Source of the DNA: JADJAH01 sp964615795
Lineage (GTDB): Bacteria; Bacteroidota; Ignavibacteria; Tepidaquicellales; Tepidaquicellaceae
DNA: 7,052 nt
Assembly: GCA_964615795.1 (NCBI GenBank)
Contig: CAZTQR010000108.1
Coordinates: forward strand, 1-7,052
Reading direction: 5' to 3'
The notes beneath the pieces were generated by a model. The model worked only from the letters and a program-made list of their open reading frames with translations. It had not been told where the DNA came from and did no database searches. Both the position numbers and the translations under genes were made by a program. Positions 1 through 6,577 of this stretch are shown here, piece after piece. Every line of letters begins with the position of its first letter. Within the stretch, counting starts at the first letter, position 1.

Positions 1-2
1 TC

Positions 3-179
3 ATAATCCTCCTTCTCATTACTTTGCTGAGTCAGACAGCCTTCTCCCAGTCCAACTGGTTCTGGATACAGCCCAGGCCGCAGGGAAACAGGATCACATC
101 AATTGAATTCGCTGACCAAAGCAACGGCTGTGCAGTGGGAGATGTGGGCACGATAGTGAGAACCACCAACGAGACTTAA
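3..179 (+). CDS. Secreted YCF48/BNR-like repeat protein, 5' end outside window, early stop
   Basis: An open frame enters from the left edge and ends at TAA 177-179, leaving 58 visible codons. It starts with a hydrophobic stretch (IILLLITLL) followed by SQTAFSQS, which looks like a Sec signal peptide with cleavage near the AFSQ/S junction. Next come WFWIQPRPQGNRITSIEF and GCAVGDVGTIVRTTN. These match the usual opening of exported YCF48/BNR-type beta-propeller repeat proteins of Bacteroidetes and Ignavibacteria, with the pattern W..Q.PLPQGN...V.F....G.AVG..GTI..TTNGG. Such proteins normally run for several hundred residues and often end in a type IX secretion tail. Here the frame stops after the first repeat, where the family usually continues GG.TW. 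It is therefore either a truncated remnant or an unusually short secreted protein. The family call rests on pattern memory, and the true start lies outside the window. Confidence 0.5.
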   Translation: MILLLITLLSQTAFSQSNWFWIQPRPQGNRITSIEFADQSNGCAVGDVGTIVRTTNET

Positions 180-561
180 TTCATTTAGAAAAAATAATAG
201 AAACAATTATTACAATTACAACTTCATTCCCTGCACTTTGTAATACCCCGGTTTAGGAACACGGATAGACCGTGATCTGGCAACAGAGCAAAGCATTCAA
301 TTCATTACATTTTAAATTTCCATCAACTATTTTATATGCATAGCAAGCAATACGACCTTGTAATCGATGATTGCATCGGAGGAAATAGGTGTATCAGCAA
401 TACAGATCCGAATATCTTGCACATACATGATATTGTTATGTTACAGATCCAGATTGCACAGAGAAATGATGAATTGACATTAGCCGAACTTTCCCATATT
501 CAGTTCTTGAATCCAGCAGACTTATGTTAAACGAACCGGGGAAGTAAAATAACTGGAAGGC
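180..561. other. AT-rich intergenic stretch with no securely supported gene
   Basis: This stretch separates the truncated secreted-protein frame from the tracrRNA terminator. It holds one open frame of 64 codons (336-530, listed separately with low confidence). It also has a small inverted repeat CACGG-ATAGA-CCGTG at 260-274 that has no T-tract on either side and so is not a convincing terminator. I see no tRNA, no transposase remnant, no extra CRISPR repeat and no clear promoter for the cas operon. Any cas9 promoter would have to lie here or inside the tracrRNA gene, but I could not pick out a convincing one on the plus strand. Confidence 0.5.
336..530 (+). CDS. Doubtful small hypothetical protein (64 aa)
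   Basis: An ATG-started frame of 64 codons ending in TAA 528-530. The predicted peptide is mildly acidic with three cysteines (CIGGNRC and a C-terminal C). It has no signal peptide, no membrane segment and no motif I recognise. There is no Shine-Dalgarno-like sequence before the ATG, only AT-rich DNA. It lies between a possibly decayed gene and the tracrRNA terminator, on the same strand as cas9. A frame of this length can arise by chance, and nothing in its composition argues strongly for translation. It is recorded because it is the only plausible reading frame in the stretch. Confidence 0.18.
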   Translation: MHSKQYDLVIDDCIGGNRCISNTDPNILHIHDIVMLQIQIAQRNDELTLAELSHIQFLNPADLC

Positions 562-592
562 AAAAAAAATGCCCCCGTTGAAGGACGAGGGC
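562..592 (-). terminator. Rho-independent terminator of the tracrRNA
   Basis: Read on the minus strand, GCCCTCGT (592-585), loop CCTTCA and ACGGGGGC (578-571) form an 8-bp stem containing one T-G wobble. One A and then eight consecutive T (569-562) follow. This is a canonical intrinsic terminator. It also serves as the last hairpin of the tracrRNA, as is usual for type II systems. The T-run exists only on the minus strand, which fixes the direction of the tracrRNA gene. Confidence 0.9.
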
Positions 593-630
593 AACCTACG
601 AAGCATAAGCTTCACTACGGAATAATCCTT

Positions 631-645
631 ATTGTGATTTGCTTC
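631..645 (-). repeat. tracrRNA anti-repeat (partial copy of the CRISPR repeat)
   Basis: The plus strand here reads ATTGTGATTTGCTTC. The crRNA-sense repeat begins GTTGTGATTTGCTTTC, so the first 14 bases differ at only one position. The minus-strand transcript is therefore complementary to the 5' end of the repeat. After position 15 continuous pairing breaks down. A further CAA/GUU contact is possible across a bulge of four tracrRNA bases, similar to the internal bulges known in other type II repeat:anti-repeat duplexes. I saw no second anti-repeat in the window. Confidence 0.88.
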
Positions 646-649
646 GTGG

Positions 650-680
650 CAAAATTAATAAATACCAAATAAATTCAAAA
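650..680 (-). promoter_or_regulatory. Predicted tracrRNA promoter, Bacteroidetes type (TTTTG-N18-TAATTTTG)
   Basis: On the minus strand TTTTG (680-676) is followed after 18 bases by TAATTTTG (657-650). The Bacteroidetes primary sigma factor is known to recognise TTG/TTTG near -33 and TAnnTTTG near -7. Both elements match fully here, with usual spacing. The expected start point, a few bases beyond 650, falls at about 646-642, right at the first base of the anti-repeat. The upstream element lies only six bases before the cas9 ATG, so this promoter occupies the cas9 5' region. AT-rich DNA gives such matches by chance fairly often; its position directly in front of the anti-repeat is what makes it convincing. 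Confidence 0.6.
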
Positions 681-686
681 TACCTT

Positions 687-3600
687 ATGAAAAAAGTCCT
701 TGGGCTTGATCTGGGCACAAATTCAATTGGAGCCGCACTTATAGAATTACCTGACAAGTTTGAAGATTATGGAAAAAATGGGAGAATAATTTGGGCAGGA
801 AGCAGGATCATTCCTGTTGAAGGGGATATGTTGCAGAAATTTGAATCGGGCGGACTGGTTGAAACAAAAGCCGCCGCAAGAAGGAGATTCAGAGGAATCA
901 GAAGGCTGAAACACCGCTACAAACTAAGACGAACCCGCCTAATAAAAGTCTTGAAGTGCCTTGGCTGGCTTGACGAAGACTTCCCGGAAGACTTCAAAAA
1001 GAGATCGAAGATCAACCCCGACTCCAAGTTCAATATCAACAAATACATACCATTCGAAAGATCAACAATTGAAGAGGCTACTAAAGCACTCGGAGTGGAG
1101 AACAAGTCAGGGAAGCTCTGTATCTCAGAGGACTGGATCGTTTATTATTTGAGAAAGAAAGCTCTGTACGAAAAGATTTCAATGAATGAGCTTGTCAGAA
1201 TTATCTATATGATGAATCAAAGACGAGGTTTCAAGAGCGGACGTAAGGATAAAGCTGAGGATGAAGATAAGACAATTGAAAAATGGGTAGAGATTCTAAC
1301 GATTGAATCAGTTGAGGAGTTCATAAGCGATGACCTCAAGACAGTGAAAAAAGGTAAGCCGAAGAAAGAATTTGAAATCCGATCGGGGAACTATGCCTGG
1401 AGAGTTGAGAGAATGGACAAGCCGGACTGGGTCGGCAGGCAATTTCAGTTTCTTATTACAAAGACAACAAAGAAGGACGGCACTAATAGTTTCAAATTTG
1501 AAATTCCCGGAGACGACGAATGGGAACTTAAGAAAACTGCGCTTGAACAGGATATCAAAAGATCCGGACTGCATACAGGCGAGTATTTTTTCAATCAGTT
1601 GGTTAGAGATAAGAATTACAGAATCCGGCAGAGAATCGTTGACCGCTCTTTATACAGAAAGGAATTTGAGGCGATCTGGAACAAGCAAAAGGAGTTTCAC
1701 AGGGAATTGTCATCTTCCGAAAAGCTGAAGGAACTTTCAGAACTGCTATACAAAGTCAATGTTGAGAAGCAGAAACAGATACAATCAGGAAACTTGTTCA
1801 GCCTCTTAGCAAATGATATCATTTACCATCAAAGGGACTTGAAATCACAGAAGAAGTCTATCTCAGGATGCAAGTTCGAAAAAGGAAAATATCTGAAAGA
1901 CGGTAAGGAATTTTACTCAGGTTACAAAGTGGCACCTGCATCATGCCCTGAATTTCAGGAATACCGAATTCTTCAGGACATATCCAACATTCGCGTACTT
2001 GAAAAGGAAGCAATCATCAACGGCAAGACTCAGCTTGACCACGACGTTACTGACCAATTCATTGATGAAGATGCAAAGGACCGACTTTTTGAACTGTTTG
2101 ATTCATCAAAAACAGTTACGGAAAGTGCTGTGCTTAAGGCAATTGACAAGAAAAACCTCAGCGCAAAGACTCACCGAGTAAACCTCTTTGCAAACAGGAA
2201 TGAACTAAAGGGAAATGAGACGAAGCACTTGTTTAGGTCTGTGTTTAACAAATGCAGTTTTGAGGGAAGCGAGATTCTTGATGACTCCGATGCTCTTTAC
2301 AGACTTTGGCACGTCGTATATTCGATAAGTTCATCAGATTCGGAAAAAGATAAACAGGGAATTCACACAGCCCTGTCACACGGAAAGGTTGGTTATCAGT
2401 TTCCTGAAAATGTCATTGAGGAATTGTCCAAACTGCCTGCCCTTTCTCGGCAATATGCCTCTTTATCGTCGAAAGCGATAAAGAAACTACTGCCACTCAT
2501 GAGATCCGGCAGTAAATGGACCGAATCAGATATTAGTTCAGAAACGATGACGAGATTTAACAAGATCAAAGCAGGCGAGTTTGATTCTGATGAGGATGTG
2601 GAGGCAATAAACAACGTAGGCAAGTACTTTGAGGCAAGAGGCAGAAAATTGTCAGATGTGCAACCGAATGATCTAAAAGGGCTTCCGGTTTGGTTAGCCT
2701 CATACATTATTTACGGCAGGCATTCAAATTTGTCAACATCATCGAAATACAATTCGTTTGAGGAGATAGATGTAATGAGCCTCATACCTAATAACTCTCT
2801 TCGAAATCCGATTGTTGAACAGGTGATAAGGGAAACACTCTTTTGTGTTCGCGACATCTGGGAGAAGTTCGGCCGGCCGGATGAAATTCACATTGAGCTG
2901 GCAAGAGAATTGAAGAAGAATGCCGAGGAAAGAAAGAAGCACTCAGACAATGTGAACAAGAACTATCAGGAAAGGGAAAGAATTAAGAAATTTCTCAGAG
3001 AGCTAAGGGCAGGCGCTGTTGAGTTTGAAACTCTGCCTAATCCTGAATCTCCGATTGATGTTGAAAAATTCAGGATCTATGAGAGCTGTTCATCAGGCAC
3101 ACTCTCGGATTTTGAGAAGGAAATGAAGGAAGCACAAACAGGATGGAAGTTTTCGGATTCCGACATTCGCAGCTATGCACTCTGGCTTGAGCAGAAATGC
3201 CTTTCACCATATACAGGTAATGTGATACCGCTATCAAAACTCTTTACCGGCGAGTATGAGATAGAACACATAATTCCAAGGTCAAAGCTCAAGTATGACA
3301 GTCCCGAAAATCTGGTAATATGCGAAGCAGGGGTGAACAAGAAGAAAGGAAACATGCTGGCAATGGAATTTATTGAGACGCACGGAGGGAGAGACTATGA
3401 GGAAAATGGTGTCAGTTTCAGACTGTTTTCACTGGATGAATATGAACAGCACTGCAAGAAGGTTTTTTACAGGAACAGAGCGAAGCTCAGGAATCTGCTT
3501 CGTTCTGATATACCTAATGACTTTGTTTCACGACAGCTGAATGACACAAGATACATTGCCCGTAAGGTTGCAGAACTCCTGTCTCCGGTTGCAAAAGAAA

Positions 3601-5132
3601 AGAACGGAATTGTATTCACCGGAGGTGGTATTACCGCTGAACTCAGGCAAAGCTGGGGGCTCAACGAGATTTGGAAGCAAATATTACTACCACGGTTTGA
3701 GCGGCTTGAGAAGATCCTCAATGAGAGCCTGGTTACGGTTGATGAGGCCGACAACAGCAGAATACACCTACATGCCCCTGATCCGAAAGTTGACCTTAAG
3801 CGGGTTGATCACAGGCATCATGCGCTTGATGCTCTGATCATTGCGGCAACTACAAGGGAACATATAAGGTATTTGAATTCCTTAAGCAGGGTTGACAGCG
3901 AGCGTGAATTGAGAGAAGTGAAGAACCGGTTGGTAAAGAAGAAGATAAGAGATTTTGTACTCCCGTGGGAGGGCTTTGCGAATGATTGCAGGAAAGAACT
4001 CGAAAAGATCATAGTAACCTTCAAAGCGAACAGCAAGATCTTTTCAAAACCGTTCAACAGGTATTACAAATGGGAACTGAAAGACGGGAAGTGGGTTAAG
4101 GTGCTCAAAAAGCAGAAGAACAACAGGAACTGGATAGCAGTAAGAAGATCGCTGTTCAAACAGCCTCAGGGTACTATTTGGCTAAAGCAAATAGCAGAGA
4201 GGAATCTGAAGGAAGCTCTAAAACTGGAGATTGAAAGATACAAGAATAATTATGACAGGTCAGCGGGCACAAAGAACTATGTATATGACAAGGAAGCACG
4301 CGAGCTGTTGAAACAGGTTATAAGGAATTTTGACGGGAACGAGAAGGACATATCCGATTACCTGAAGAAGTCACCGTTGAAACGGTCTGATGACTCGGAG
4401 ATCAAAAAGGTTGCAATTGCTGAATTCGTAAGAGTAGCAACAAAGAAAGTTAAGATTGACAAGTCCTTCACACGAAAGAAGATCGAATCAATTCCGTATG
4501 CAGAAAAATCCCGAATAGCCAAGTTGCTCATTCAGCATCTTGAAGAATATAATAACGAACCTGAATCCGCATTTGAAGGCGAAGGCCTCGAGAAACTCAG
4601 GATCAAGAACGGCGGCAGGCCGATTGAGAAGGTGACAGTTTATGAAGTGAAGAAAGACATGGAGATCATTGATAACAAATTGCTTGAAACCGACAAAGGC
4701 GGAAATGTTATCTTCGTCATTTACAAAGACAAGCATGGTAATGCTGTGAAGATGGAAACTCTCTCAGTTTTGAAGGTGGTCAGAAGATTATTGAATGGAG
4801 AGAGTGTCGTAGATGAAATGGAGAATTGTGCTCCGGTCATACTGAAGCCGCTGGACTTGGTGCTCTTTGTGAAAAATTCAAGTGTTGAAGAAGCTAGGCA
4901 TTTGCTGAATAGTCATTCTGACACATTCTCAAGTATTTACAAGATAGTTAGTTTTACTGGTCAGCAGTTATTTACAATTCCACATTATGTATCAACCTCA
5001 TTGGTTGATAATGAGAAGGAGCTTGGGTGGAATAACAAATCCGAGCAAAGCTGGGATGGTGAATTTGTAAAGAAGCACTTTGTAAAACTGAATGTTTCCC
5101 GTTTGGGAATTCCGGAAATTGCTGATGCTTAA
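687..5132 (+). CDS. cas9: CRISPR-associated endonuclease Cas9, type II-C, large Bacteroidetes-type (1481 aa)
   Basis: Cas9 is an RNA-guided endonuclease that cuts both strands of DNA matching the crRNA. RuvC-I lies at residues 4-15 (LGLDLGTNSIG), with catalytic D8. An arginine-rich bridge helix spans about 62-85. A long recognition lobe follows, including SKAIKKLLPLMR at 595-606 and RNPIVEQVI from 706. RuvC-II is IHIELARE with E737. HNH is EIEHIIPRS with H861, then N875 and N884, the same spacing as H840/N854/N863 of S. pyogenes Cas9; an E (860) precedes the H where S. pyogenes has D. RuvC-III is RHHALDAL with H1045 and D1048. The C-terminal 400 or so residues should hold the PAM-interacting region. 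All catalytic residues are intact. The length exceeds the compact 1000-1100 aa II-C enzymes but fits Bacteroidetes relatives of about 1400-1500 aa. I chose ATG 687 because MKKVLGLDLGTNSIG is the normal start; the frame stays open upstream to a TTG at 639, but that lies within the tracrRNA anti-repeat. There is no clear Shine-Dalgarno sequence. It is the first gene of the operon and overlaps cas1 by 8 bases. Confidence 0.97.
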   Translation: MKKVLGLDLGTNSIGAALIELPDKFEDYGKNGRIIWAGSRIIPVEGDMLQKFESGGLVETKAAARRRFRGIRRLKHRYKLRRTRLIKVLKCLGWLDEDFPEDFKKRSKINPDSKFNINKYIPFERSTIEEATKALGVENKSGKLCISEDWIVYYLRKKALYEKISMNELVRIIYMMNQRRGFKSGRKDKAEDEDKTIEKWVEILTIESVEEFISDDLKTVKKGKPKKEFEIRSGNYAWRVERMDKPDWVGRQFQFLITKTTKKDGTNSFKFEIPGDDEWELKKTALEQDIKRSGLHTGEYFFNQLVRDKNYRIRQRIVDRSLYRKEFEAIWNKQKEFHRELSSSEKLKELSELLYKVNVEKQKQIQSGNLFSLLANDIIYHQRDLKSQKKSISGCKFEKGKYLKDGKEFYSGYKVAPASCPEFQEYRILQDISNIRVLEKEAIINGKTQLDHDVTDQFIDEDAKDRLFELFDSSKTVTESAVLKAIDKKNLSAKTHRVNLFANRNELKGNETKHLFRSVFNKCSFEGSEILDDSDALYRLWHVVYSISSSDSEKDKQGIHTALSHGKVGYQFPENVIEELSKLPALSRQYASLSSKAIKKLLPLMRSGSKWTESDISSETMTRFNKIKAGEFDSDEDVEAINNVGKYFEARGRKLSDVQPNDLKGLPVWLASYIIYGRHSNLSTSSKYNSFEEIDVMSLIPNNSLRNPIVEQVIRETLFCVRDIWEKFGRPDEIHIELARELKKNAEERKKHSDNVNKNYQERERIKKFLRELRAGAVEFETLPNPESPIDVEKFRIYESCSSGTLSDFEKEMKEAQTGWKFSDSDIRSYALWLEQKCLSPYTGNVIPLSKLFTGEYEIEHIIPRSKLKYDSPENLVICEAGVNKKKGNMLAMEFIETHGGRDYEENGVSFRLFSLDEYEQHCKKVFYRNRAKLRNLLRSDIPNDFVSRQLNDTRYIARKVAELLSPVAKEKNGIVFTGGGITAELRQSWGLNEIWKQILLPRFERLEKILNESLVTVDEADNSRIHLHAPDPKVDLKRVDHRHHALDALIIAATTREHIRYLNSLSRVDSERELREVKNRLVKKKIRDFVLPWEGFANDCRKELEKIIVTFKANSKIFSKPFNRYYKWELKDGKWVKVLKKQKNNRNWIAVRRSLFKQPQGTIWLKQIAERNLKEALKLEIERYKNNYDRSAGTKNYVYDKEARELLKQVIRNFDGNEKDISDYLKKSPLKRSDDSEIKKVAIAEFVRVATKKVKIDKSFTRKKIESIPYAEKSRIAKLLIQHLEEYNNEPESAFEGEGLEKLRIKNGGRPIEKVTVYEVKKDMEIIDNKLLETDKGGNVIFVIYKDKHGNAVKMETLSVLKVVRRLLNGESVVDEMENCAPVILKPLDLVLFVKNSSVEEARHLLNSHSDTFSSIYKIVSFTGQQLFTIPHYVSTSLVDNEKELGWNNKSEQSWDGEFVKKHFVKLNVSRLGIPEIADA

Positions 5133-6096
5133 GCGTACAATCTACTTTGGCAGTCCGTACTATCTCAGTTTCAAGGATGGCAGTATAATAGCAAAAGCAT
5201 TGCGTGCTGAGGAGCCCGAATCCTCAATTGAAGAAGATCTGTCATCCAGACAAAATTTGAACGACAAGTATATTCAAAGGAGCGAGAAAGCTCAGTCAAT
5301 TCCGATTGAAGATGTTGGTGTGCTCGTCATTGACAGTTTCGGAGTTACAATAACACAGCATCTGATATCAAAACTGCTTGAGCAAAATGTTGCTGTTATA
5401 ATCTGCAACGAAGCACATCATCCTACCGGACTTGTGCTGAACCTCGACGGAAATTCCGTTCAGTCAGAAAAGTTCAGCAGGCAGATCAGCGCATCATTAC
5501 CTTTGAAGAAACAACTTTGGCAGCAGACTGTCGCATCAAAGATCAGCAATCAGGCGTTGTTGCTGAAAGAAAGAGGAGTTGAAGCCGGCAATATGATGAA
5601 GTGGGCAAAAACAGTTAAATCGGGTGATTCAGCAAATCTTGAAGCAAGGGCCTCTGCCTATTACTGGAAGAAGCTGTTCAATCCCGAGCTCGGCTTCTGC
5701 AGGGACAGGTTCGGCGATCCGCCGAACAACTTGCTGAACTATGTTTATGCAATCCTAAGGGCAATGGTGGCCAGGGCCTTGGTAGGTTCGGGACTTCTGC
5801 CAACACTCGGCATTCATCACAGAAACAAGTATAATGCTTATTGCCTGGCTGATGATATCATGGAACCGTACAGGCCGTTTGGAGACAGAATCGTATGCAA
5901 TATTGTGGATTCGGGAAGAGAAATATTTGCTTTGGACCGTAATGTTAAGAGGGCATTGCTGTCTGTTACCACCGCAGATGTATCTATGAAAGGCCAAAGG
6001 AGCCCGCTAATGGTCGCACTCTCAAGAACAACATCTTCTCTGGCGAAGTGCTTCGAAAAAAAGGCAAAGACCATAGTTTATCCTACACTGCAATAG
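5125..6096 (+). CDS. cas1: CRISPR-associated integrase Cas1, type II
   Basis: Cas1 is the integrase that, with Cas2, inserts new spacers at the array. The 323-residue protein opens MLKRTIYFGSPYYLSF, the usual start of type II Cas1, which is why ATG 5125 is preferred over an in-frame ATG at 5092. That ATG lies within ATGCTTAA, so the gene overlaps the cas9 stop by 8 bases and is probably translationally coupled. The N-terminal beta domain is followed by the family signature PLKKQLWQQ (126-134). The alpha-helical domain holds the metal-binding residues: E173 in NLEARASAYYW, H232 in GIHHRNKYNAY, and D244/E247 in LADDIMEPYRP, with H-to-E spacing as in S. pyogenes Cas1. Residues about 25-50 (EEPESSIEEDLSSRQNL and after) look longer and more acidic than in many relatives, which run near 300 residues. 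No frameshift or missing catalytic residue is seen. Confidence 0.96.
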   Translation: MLKRTIYFGSPYYLSFKDGSIIAKALRAEEPESSIEEDLSSRQNLNDKYIQRSEKAQSIPIEDVGVLVIDSFGVTITQHLISKLLEQNVAVIICNEAHHPTGLVLNLDGNSVQSEKFSRQISASLPLKKQLWQQTVASKISNQALLLKERGVEAGNMMKWAKTVKSGDSANLEARASAYYWKKLFNPELGFCRDRFGDPPNNLLNYVYAILRAMVARALVGSGLLPTLGIHHRNKYNAYCLADDIMEPYRPFGDRIVCNIVDSGREIFALDRNVKRALLSVTTADVSMKGQRSPLMVALSRTTSSLAKCFEKKAKTIVYPTLQ

Positions 6097-6100
6097 ATCT

Positions 6101-6460
6101 GTGAAAAAAGAGTTCAGATTCAGAAATATTAAACTAGATGAATACAGAATTATGTGGGTACTCGTATTATTCGATTTGCCTACAGAGACCGAGAGAGACA
6201 AGCGCAACTATACACGGTTCAGAAAGGCAATTAAGAAAGACGGATTCAACATGTTTCAGTTTTCCATTTACACGAGGCATTGCATGAGCAAAGAAAGGTC
6301 TGATGTTCATGTAAAGAGGGTTAGAAGAATACTCCCGCCTAAGGGCCATATTGGAATCCTCAGAATAACAGATAAACAGTTCGCCGAAATGGAGATCTAT
6401 TACGGAAGGAGGAGAGAAACGAAGATCACCCCTCCTCCGCAACAGTTAGAACTTTTTTGA
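6101..6460 (+). CDS. cas2: CRISPR-associated protein Cas2, type II
   Basis: Cas2 forms the dimeric core of the Cas1-Cas2 spacer-integration complex. The 119-residue frame has the ferredoxin-like start MWVLVLFDLPTETERDKRNY, with the conserved aspartate at D25. It continues with DGFNMFQFSIYTRHC, a central HVKRVRRILPPKGHIGIL segment and a C-terminal QQLELF tail typical of type II-C Cas2. The GTG at 6101 is preferred as start because relatives have a short segment containing YR.MWV before the first strand. The alternative ATG at 6152 would begin directly at MWVLV and remove 17 residues. The gene starts 4 bases after the cas1 stop, with no separate promoter visible, so it should be the last gene of the cas9-cas1-cas2 operon. 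No Shine-Dalgarno sequence is seen. Confidence 0.94.
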   Translation: MKKEFRFRNIKLDEYRIMWVLVLFDLPTETERDKRNYTRFRKAIKKDGFNMFQFSIYTRHCMSKERSDVHVKRVRRILPPKGHIGILRITDKQFAEMEIYYGRRRETKITPPPQQLELF

Positions 6461-6463
6461 TAC

Positions 6464-6481
6464 GATTGCCGAAAGGCAATC
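6464..6481. terminator. Perfect GNRA-loop hairpin just after cas2, probable end of the cas operon
   Basis: GATTGCC (6464-6470), loop GAAA and GGCAATC (6475-6481) form a perfect 7-bp stem with a GNRA tetraloop, three bases past the cas2 stop. Its position fits a transcription terminator or 3'-end stabilising structure for the cas mRNA. There is no immediate T-run on either strand; the plus strand has TTTT only from 6491. It is therefore not a textbook intrinsic terminator. On the minus strand it would lie in the path of transcripts leaving the array towards cas2 (there with a TTTC loop), so it could act in both directions. Confidence 0.5.
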
Positions 6482-6577
6482 ATCGCAAAGTTTTGTTCAG
6501 CAACCGCTTACCCGCCGATTTTTTCGTTCCGGGAATCCCGTTAACAGCATTAATTTCCAATGACTTATCCGCTTAGT
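6482..6577. promoter_or_regulatory. Leader-like spacer between cas2 and the CRISPR array
   Basis: This 96-base non-coding stretch lies between the cas2 hairpin and the first repeat, where spacer-integration signals would sit if this is the acquisition end. It contains a TTTTTT run (6519-6524), a small inverted repeat CGGG-AAT-CCCG (6530-6540) and a direct repeat CCGCTTA at 6504-6510 and 6569-6575, the second copy two bases from the array. There is no degenerate repeat copy. Because crRNAs are read on the minus strand towards cas2, this stretch is downstream of the array in transcription terms. Whether it acts as the leader cannot be settled from the window. Confidence 0.4.

Larger units (their letters stand above)
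562..645 (-). ncRNA. tracrRNA (type II-C), minus strand, upstream of and divergent from cas9
   Basis: The tracrRNA pairs with the repeat part of each crRNA and docks the duplex onto Cas9. Read 5' to 3' on the minus strand it has four parts. The anti-repeat (645-631) pairs with the first 15 nt of the crRNA-sense repeat, with 13 Watson-Crick and 2 G-U pairs. Then comes AAGGATTATTCC (630-619), which can fold as a small GGA/TCC nexus stem with a TTAT loop. Next is hairpin GAAGC-TTAT-GCTTC (613-600), and last a G-C-rich terminator hairpin followed by T8 (592-562). The 3' end is well fixed by the terminator. The 5' end near 645 is inferred from a promoter-like sequence at 680-650; if transcription starts further upstream, the RNA would be longer and the pairing could extend with bulges. 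About 84 nt is a normal size for a short tracrRNA. Direction and identity are supported by sequence alone. Confidence 0.88.

Noticed and set aside
260..274. Inverted repeat CACGG-ATAGA-CCGTG as a terminator for the left-edge gene
   Set aside because: The stem is only 5 bp, there is no T-run on either strand, and it lies about 80 bases past the stop codon.
216..296. Short minus-strand frame of 26 codons ending VPKPGYYKVQGMKL
   Set aside because: The composition looks protein-like and could be a remnant of a longer gene, but it is very short, starts right after an in-frame stop and has no recognisable family.
639..686. Extension of Cas9 by 16 residues from an upstream TTG
   Set aside because: The TTG lies inside the tracrRNA anti-repeat, and the extra residues do not resemble any Cas9 N-terminus. 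MKKVLGLDLGTNSIG at 687 is the usual start.
687..6460. Numerous antisense and out-of-frame open frames of 60-118 codons within cas9, cas1 and cas2
   Set aside because: They lie entirely or almost entirely within well-supported genes, have no recognisable domains and are shadows of the coding frames.
6530..6540. CGGG-AAT-CCCG as an intrinsic terminator
   Set aside because: The T-run lies before the stem on the plus strand and reads as A on the minus strand, so neither direction has stem followed by T-run. The loop of 3 and stem of 4 are also weak.
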